Made by a program: the position numbers and the translations under genes. The notes beneath the pieces are model-generated. The model did not search any database, was not told where the DNA came from, and saw only the letters and a list, made by a program, of their open reading frames with translations. A stretch of 64,000 nt of DNA from Candidatus Symbiopectobacterium endolongispinus (GTDB taxonomy: Bacteria; Pseudomonadota; Gammaproteobacteria; Enterobacterales; Enterobacteriaceae): NCBI RefSeq assembly GCF_018777385.1, contig NZ_JAFJYB010000008.1:1-64000 (forward strand). The letters run 5' to 3'. The first letter of the stretch is position 1. Each line of letters starts with the position of its first letter. Shown here one piece after another: positions 59,156 through 64,000 of the stretch.

Positions 59156-59722
59156 GCTAGGATGAGTTTATTGCGCTAATGTGGAATGCCACATTAGCGA
59201 CGGGGTACATGGTGGGGCTGGCAGCGCCGTTTACCGTGCTGATCAACGTTGGCCGATCGCTACCGTTTGTGGTGTTGTTGATTGCGCTGATCCCGTTGAC
59301 CCGTCTGATCGTCGGCACCACACTTGGAAGTACGGCGGCGATCGTACCGATCACTATCGGGGCTTTCCCATTATTTTTCCCGCGTAGTGGAAAATGCGTT
59401 GGATGAGGTTGAACGCGGGCGTATTGAGGCGATCCAGTTAATGGGGGGATCGCTCTGGCACGTGATTGGCAAAGTGTTGCTGCCAGAAGCGCTGCAAACG
59501 ATCCTGGCAGGCGTGACGTTAACGGTGGTGTTGTTGATTGGATTCTCTTCCATGGCTGGTGTTATCGGCGGTGGTTGTCTGGGGGATCTGGCGATCCGCT
59601 ACGGCTATCAGCGTTTTAACGATCAGGCGATGGCGGGTACGGTAGTGGTTCTGGTGATTTTAGTTCAGGGCGTGCAATCGATCGGCGATCGCTTGGTACG
59701 CGCGTTGGCCCATCGACGATGA
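59139..59722 (+). pseudogene. MetI-type ABC permease, stop, in-frame deletion and frameshift
   Basis: The permease partner of the MetN-type ATPase. The ATG at 59139 gives MQGHLS and then TAG at 59157-59159, where TGG is likely. DEFIALMWNATLATGYMV follows, then a direct join to GLAAPFTVLINVGRSLPF; compared with MetI about 25-30 residues (one membrane helix) are missing in frame. The core RLIVGTTLGSTAAIVPITIG is good. One extra T in the run near 59378 shifts the frame, restored as RVVENALDEVERGRIEAIQL with the EAA-loop. Ends at 59722. With this gene lost, uptake by the system is probably gone. Confidence 0.87.
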
Positions 59723-60151
59723 TCCGATCGTTGGTGTGGAGCAAGATCGTTTCTGTGATTATATTTTAGGCGTTCAATCGCAGATGAAAGATAAATCGCT
59801 TGTGCTCCGAGACTAACCAGTCCACAATTGCGTCCCGCTCGCGCAGTAGGCTATTTTTTATGCAGCGTGTTTTCGGGTATCGAAGTGCTTACTCCTCTCT
59901 TTTGCGTTTCATGTAATATAAAATCTCATAATTTTCTTAACAGACTTATCCACAGGTTTCTCTTTGCCTGCATAAAATGATCTTTGGCAAGATTGTCAAA
60001 GGTATATTTATATCTTGCTGATATTTATCGATAAAAATAACTTATCAAAATGTTAATGGGATCACTTGCACTTTCTTCACGGATTGATTGGCAAGGAGTT
60101 TTATATTTATGCACAGGGCGGGCCAGGATGATATGACCGTCTGGCAACACC
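59723..60151. promoter_or_regulatory. AT-rich gene-free region with a DnaA box and an IHF site (candidate datA)
   Basis: No gene is seen in these 429 bp. A perfect DnaA box TTATCCACA lies at 59946-59954, and TATCAA-AATG-TTA at 60043-60055 fits the IHF consensus WATCAAN4TTR exactly. In E. coli the DnaA-titrating locus datA lies between the glyVXY tRNA genes and queG. The same side of queG is occupied here, although the tRNA is now 17 kb away. Only one perfect DnaA box was found, whereas datA has several, so the identification is tentative. Confidence 0.4.
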
Positions 60152-61291
60152 TCAGGCATCGCGCGGTAATCCTTTTTCAATAGCACGAATAAGCCGTTTT
60201 TTCTGCGGCAACTGCACGTCGATAGACTGAGCGGCACGGCGTGCCAATTGTTGCTCAATTGCCCAGCGAATATGCTCATCGATCAGTGCGCTCTGCCCGA
60301 GTCGCGCTTGTAAGGCTAGCACAACACTTTCCTCGTAGGGGGCATTCCCCAGCGCCACAGCGATATTACGTAACCAACGCTGGTGACCGATGCGGCGTAT
60401 GGCTGAGCCTTCCGTGATGTGCAGAAATTTTGCTTAATCCCACTGAAACAGGTCCAGCAACGCAGGCGTATGCAGCGCGGCGCGCGGGCTAAAATCATCT
60501 TCATCGGTAAGCTGGGAAAAACGGTTCCAGGGGCAAATCAGTTGGCAATCATCACAGCCGTAAATACGGTTGCCCATCAGCGGACGCAACGCTTCTGGAA
60601 TGGCACCTTCCAGTTCAATGGTTAGGTAGGAGATACAACGTCGGGCATCCACGGTGTAAGGCGCAACGATGGCCTCGGTAGGGCAGGTTGTCATGCATGC
60701 GACACAGCGTCCGCACTGTTCTTCCAACGGTTGATCGACGGGTAACGGCAGGTCGATCAGCAGTTCCCCAAGGAAAAACCAGGAGCCCGCTTCCCGATTG
60801 AGGATCAGCGAGTGTTTACCCACCCAACCTAACCCGGCCTTGGCCGCCAGCGGGCGCCCCATAATTGGTGCAGAATCGACGAAGGGGCGGAATTGCAGGT
60901 TGCCGCAATGTTCCTGTATCCAGTCACCCAACTTTTTCAGCCGCTGACGCAACAGCTTGTGGTAATCACGCCCCAGCGCGTAACGGCTAACATAACCGAG
61001 CGTCGGGTTATTCAGGGTTTTGGCGAAGGCCACTTTAGCGGACAGATAGTTCATACGCACGCTGATAACGCGCAGCGTGCCGGGCAACAGTTCATGCGGG
61101 CGGGCACGCAGCATACCGTGGCGCGCCATCCACTACATTTCACCGTGATACTGCTTATCCAGCCACGCCTGAAGCCGCGGCTCTTCATGGGAAAGGTCGG
61201 TATCGCAGATCCATACCTGATGAAAGCCCAATTCGTATCCCCACTGTTTGATGTTCTGGGCGAGTTGGTTAAGGTCGTAGGGATAAGTCAT
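60152..61291 (-). pseudogene. queG: Epoxyqueuosine reductase QueG, two in-frame stops
   Basis: QueG makes the last step of queuosine synthesis in tRNA, using cobalamin and two 4Fe-4S clusters. The frame is continuous from the ATG at 61291 (MTYPYDLNQLAQNIKQWG) to the end EKGLPRDA at 60152, about 379 codons as in E. coli. It is cut by TAG at 61133-61135 (QYHGEM-stop-WMARHG, where E. coli has Asp) and TAA at 60434-60436 (LFQWD-stop-AKFLHITEGS, likely GAA). Cluster motifs CGRCVACMTTCP and CDDCQLICPWN are intact. Two substitutions and no indels make sequencing error unlikely. Confidence 0.94.
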
Positions 61292-61494
61292 GAGGAACCA
61301 TTTGGGAGAAATAAACGTTCTCATTTTATCACATCGTCTGACGGACGTCTGTGTGCTGAAGGCACCGCGGCCATGCGACATTTACCCCGATAGGTTTCTG
61401 GCAGCCGGTTTCAGACCTTGCTAAGTTGAGACATAAAGATAACCATGCGTTATCCGTTTTTGCTACAAACGCTTATGTTGCCCGGGAGGAACTC

Positions 61495-63021
61495 ATGCCC
61501 CATACCGTACCTGCTAATCAGCGAAGGCTACCAGACTGCGTTTACCCACCCGACTGGCTGCGCTGTGAAGAGCCTGACGCCGCGCGGCAAACGGGAATCA
61601 CGCTTTATGCGTTGATGCAACGTGCCGGAGAAGCGGCTTACCAACATGCCCGTTGCTGCTACCCCAATGCGCGCCGTTGGCTGGTGCTGTGCGGGCATGG
61701 CAACAACGGTGGCGATGGCTATGTGATGGCTACGCTTGCGCGTGCCGCAGGGATTGAAACCACCGTGGTCGCGTGCAAGGCTGCACGCCCTCTGCCAGAG
61801 GAAGCACAGTGTGCCTACGCGACATGGCAGAAAGCGGGGGATGTAGCATTGACGCCCGACGCCCCCTGGCCTGATGGAATTGATTTGATTATCGACGGCC
61901 TGCTGGGGACTGGGTTATCCTCCGTGCCGCGTGCTCTCTATGATGCGCTGATCGCGCGCGCTAACGCCCACGCAGCGCCAGTGCTGGCGCTGGATATTCC
62001 CTCCGGGTTGAATGCGCAAACCGGCGCCTGTGCAGGAGAGGCGATCGTCGCTGCCTGTACCGTTACCTTTATTGCGCTAAAACCGGGGCTGCTGACGGGC
62101 AGGGCGCGCGCTTGTGTCGGCGCGTTACACTATGCGGATTTGGGGCTTTCAGGCTGGTTGCAGCAGCATCCCGCGCCGATGTGGCGTTTATCCCGTGAAC
62201 ATATACCAGGCTGGCTGACGCCTCGTTCGCCGCTGGCACACAAAGGCGATCATGGCCGATTGCTGTTGGTGGGAGGTAATGCCGGAATGGGGGGCGCTAT
62301 TGCGATGGCGGGAGAAGCCGCATTGCGCAGTGGCGCGGGGTTGGTGCGAGTGCTTACTCACATGCAATACGAGGCGGCGTTGCTGATGGCACGCCCGGAA
62401 CTGATGGTGCAAGCCCTGAGTGATGCCACCCTCCGCGAAGGGCTTGACTGGGCCGACGTGGTGGTGATTGGGCCGGGCCTGGGGCAAGATGGCTGGGCGA
62501 AAAGCGCACTGCGCGCCGTGGAAAATTGTAACAAACCCATGCTGTGGGACGCAGATGCGCTAAACCTGCTGGCAATGAGCCCTTTTAAACGTCAAAATCG
62601 TATTTTAACCCCACATCCGGGGGAAGCGGCCCGCCTGCTGAATTGCCGAGTGGCGGAGATTGAAAGTGATCGCTTACTTGCTGCCCAGAAACTGGTACAA
62701 CGCTATGGCGGCACGGTCGTGCTAAAAGGGGCGGGTACCGTGATTGCCGATGAGTCTGATGCGTTGGCTCTGGTTGATGTCGGCAATCCTGGCATGGCGA
62801 GCGGCGGCATGGGCGACGTGTTATCTGGTATTATCGGCGCATTGCTTGGACAAAAATTGTCACGCTACGCAGCGGCTTGCGCTGGCTGTGTGGTGCACGG
62901 CGCAGCGGCCGATGCGCTGGCCGAGCAGCGCGGCACGCGAGGGATGTTGGCTACCGATCTGATGCCAGTATTGTCCCGCTATGTTAATCCTGAGTGGATA
63001 CCCTTAGAAAAGACAGAATGA
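61495..63021 (+). CDS. nnr: Bifunctional NAD(P)HX epimerase/dehydratase Nnr
   Basis: An intact 508-aa repair enzyme. The N-terminal epimerase (YjeF_N) domain has [19 protein letters not shown] and [10 protein letters not shown]. The C-terminal ADP/ATP-dependent dehydratase has SHKGDHGRL-type [38 protein letters not shown] and [13 protein letters not shown]. It repairs hydrated NAD(P)H. I use the ATG at 61495 (GGAGGAACTC upstream) rather than an in-frame upstream start at 61426. It is divergent from queG and overlaps tsaE by 4 bp. Confidence 0.95.
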   Translation: MPHTVPANQRRLPDCVYPPDWLRCEEPDAARQTGITLYALMQRAGEAAYQHARCCYPNARRWLVLCGHGNNGGDGYVMATLARAAGIETTVVACKAARPLPEEAQCAYATWQKAGDVALTPDAPWPDGIDLIIDGLLGTGLSSVPRALYDALIARANAHAAPVLALDIPSGLNAQTGACAGEAIVAACTVTFIALKPGLLTGRARACVGALHYADLGLSGWLQQHPAPMWRLSREHIPGWLTPRSPLAHKGDHGRLLLVGGNAGMGGAIAMAGEAALRSGAGLVRVLTHMQYEAALLMARPELMVQALSDATLREGLDWADVVVIGPGLGQDGWAKSALRAVENCNKPMLWDADALNLLAMSPFKRQNRILTPHPGEAARLLNCRVAEIESDRLLAAQKLVQRYGGTVVLKGAGTVIADESDALALVDVGNPGMASGGMGDVLSGIIGALLGQKLSRYAAACAGCVVHGAAADALAEQRGTRGMLATDLMPVLSRYVNPEWIPLEKTE

Positions 63022-63500
63022 AAAAAGTAGATTTTCCGCTGCCGGATGAGGCAGATACCATCGCATTAGGAGCATCGTTGGCGCAGGCCTGCAACAGCGC
63101 ATGCAGTATTTATCTTTTTGGCGATCTGGGCGCAGGTAAAACCACGTTCAGCCGCGGCTTCCTCCAGGCGCGTGGCCATCAGGGCAACGTGAAAAGCCCC
63201 ACGTATACGCTGGTGGAGCCTTACGCGCTGTCACCGCTGGCTGTGTATCATTTTGACCTTTACCGTCTGGCCGATCCAGAAGAGCTGGAATTTATGGGGA
63301 TCCGCGACTACGTGACGCAGAATGCCATCTGTCTGATTGAGTGGCCGCAGCAGGGTGAAGGCATTCTCCCTAGCGCCGATCTTGAAGTGCATCTGAACTA
63401 TGAAGCGCAAGGGCGGCACGCGCAGTTGATCGCCATATCGGCGCTGGGTGAGCGTATTTTGGCGCAGATATCTCCCCTGCCGGAGAGTGAAGCGCCATGA
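63018..63500 (+). CDS. tsaE: tRNA threonylcarbamoyladenosine synthesis ATPase TsaE
   Basis: An intact 160-aa P-loop ATPase, partner of TsaB and TsaD in t6A37 formation in tRNA. Walker A is [47 protein letters not shown] and [13 protein letters not shown] are typical. The gene is essential in E. coli, which fits its preservation here. ATGA overlaps at both ends (nnr and amiB) show a tightly coupled operon. Confidence 0.96.
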   Translation: MKKVDFPLPDEADTIALGASLAQACNSACSIYLFGDLGAGKTTFSRGFLQARGHQGNVKSPTYTLVEPYALSPLAVYHFDLYRLADPEELEFMGIRDYVTQNAICLIEWPQQGEGILPSADLEVHLNYEAQGRHAQLIAISALGERILAQISPLPESEAP

Positions 63501-64000
63501 TGAAACGCATGCTCGCTCTTGTGATGTGGGCTGGACTGCTGCTGGCCAGTACGGGTTGGGCCGCCAACCTCTCTGATATCAAGGTGGAAAACGGTGATAA
63601 TCAGGCGACGGTCAGCCTGAATTTCAGCGGACAACCGATCTATGCCTTTTTCCCGCTTAACAACCCGGATAGGGTGGTGATCGACATCCGGCAGACGGTG
63701 GTGATTCAAGGGCTGCCGCTGGAGTTTAGTGGGCAAAACATTATCAAACGCATTCGTACCAGTCAGGAGAAGGATGCACAGAGCCTGCGACTGGTGCTGG
63801 ATTTGACCCAGCCCGCCAAAACGCGCGCCGCGACACAGAAAGCTGGCGCGGGGTTTAACGTGGTGTTTACCGTTGCTGGGCAGCAGGAAGCGAAGGTGAC
63901 GAAAGCACCGCCAGCGACTGCCGTTACGCGCGAAACCCGTAACACGGCACCGGTTGAATCGGGTGGCAATCCGTTTAACAACAAACCTACCGTGGTGGTG
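63497..64000 (+). CDS. amiB: N-acetylmuramoyl-L-alanine amidase AmiB (N-terminal part, runs off the window)
   Basis: AmiB splits septal peptidoglycan during daughter-cell separation. The visible 168 residues contain a signal peptide ([20 protein letters not shown]) and the AMIN domain that directs the enzyme to the septum ([33 protein letters not shown]). A Pro/Thr-rich linker follows. The catalytic domain lies outside. The frame is open to the end of the window. Start ATG at 63497 overlaps the tsaE stop. Confidence 0.95.
   Translation, partial: MMKRMLALVMWAGLLLASTGWAANLSDIKVENGDNQATVSLNFSGQPIYAFFPLNNPDRVVIDIRQTVVIQGLPLEFSGQNIIKRIRTSQEKDAQSLRLVLDLTQPAKTRAATQKAGAGFNVVFTVAGQQEAKVTKAPPATAVTRETRNTAPVESGGNPFNNKPTVVV

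Noticed and set aside
42252-59722. Integrative island at tRNA-Gly
   Set aside because: No integrase, no transposase and no direct repeat of the tRNA 3' end found; kdp and nhaA are ordinary chromosomal genes.

Overview
The window is a chromosomal segment of an enterobacterium. Gene order (fliF|fliE, fliT-fliS-fliD|fliC, fliA-fliZ, asc genes, kdp genes, queG|nnr-tsaE-amiB) and protein sequences fit Enterobacterales, most likely near Pectobacteriaceae (Pectobacterium, Dickeya, Brenneria) or a related insect-associated lineage. Genus assignment is inference. The most striking general feature is decay. More than half of the recognisable genes carry in-frame stops, single-base frameshifts or in-frame deletions, while others (fliC, one large glycosyltransferase, nhaA, nnr, tsaE) are intact. 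About 18 nonsense codons and several clean in-frame deletions argue for real pseudogene formation, as in a recently host-restricted symbiont. Many one-base indels lie in homopolymers and could include sequencing error.

Layout. 1-4.8 kb: flagellar basal body, chaperone, cap and flagellin genes with two textbook sigma-28 promoters. 4.9-24.0 kb: an AT-richer island between fliC and fliA that looks like a flagellin-modification locus. It holds two tandem methyltransferase-TPR-GT41 (O-GlcNAc-transferase-like) giants, a VioA-type aminotransferase, a NeuD-type acyltransferase, two acyl carrier proteins, SDR, KASIII-like and FabZ-like enzymes, a ThDP enzyme, a NeuB-like synthase, a metallo-hydrolase, an AMP ligase, and LuxE-like and LuxC-like proteins. 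Together they would make and attach an acylated amino-deoxy sugar. Most of the biosynthetic genes are now broken. 24.5-25.6 kb: fliA (nonsense) and fliZ (truncated).

25.6-30.2 kb: remnant of a filamentous phage (Inovirus) with replication protein, ssDNA-binding protein, coat proteins and a regulator. It is bounded by a dif-like XerC/XerD site that sits in a folded hairpin like the attP of CTX-type phages. 30.2-34.0 kb: a large broken ankyrin-repeat gene. 34.1-38.2 kb: ascG-ascF-ascB (aryl-beta-glucoside use), all broken, with conserved operators. 38.4-41.9 kb: VirK/YbjX-family gene, zinc exporter zitB with an ArsR/SmtB-type regulator, and a D-2-hydroxyacid dehydrogenase. 42.06 kb: tRNA-Gly(GCC).

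42.2-59.7 kb: material between tRNA-Gly and queG, which are close neighbours in E. coli. It contains small regulators, kdpFABCD without kdpE, nhaA, a broken ugd, mtnD, an MFS/TetR pair, and a 2OG-Fe(II) oxygenase plus MetQNI-like ABC transporter preceded by a cysteine-rich leader peptide. 59.7-60.15 kb holds a DnaA box and an IHF site at the position of E. coli datA. 60.15-64 kb: queG (two stops), then intact nnr-tsaE-amiB.
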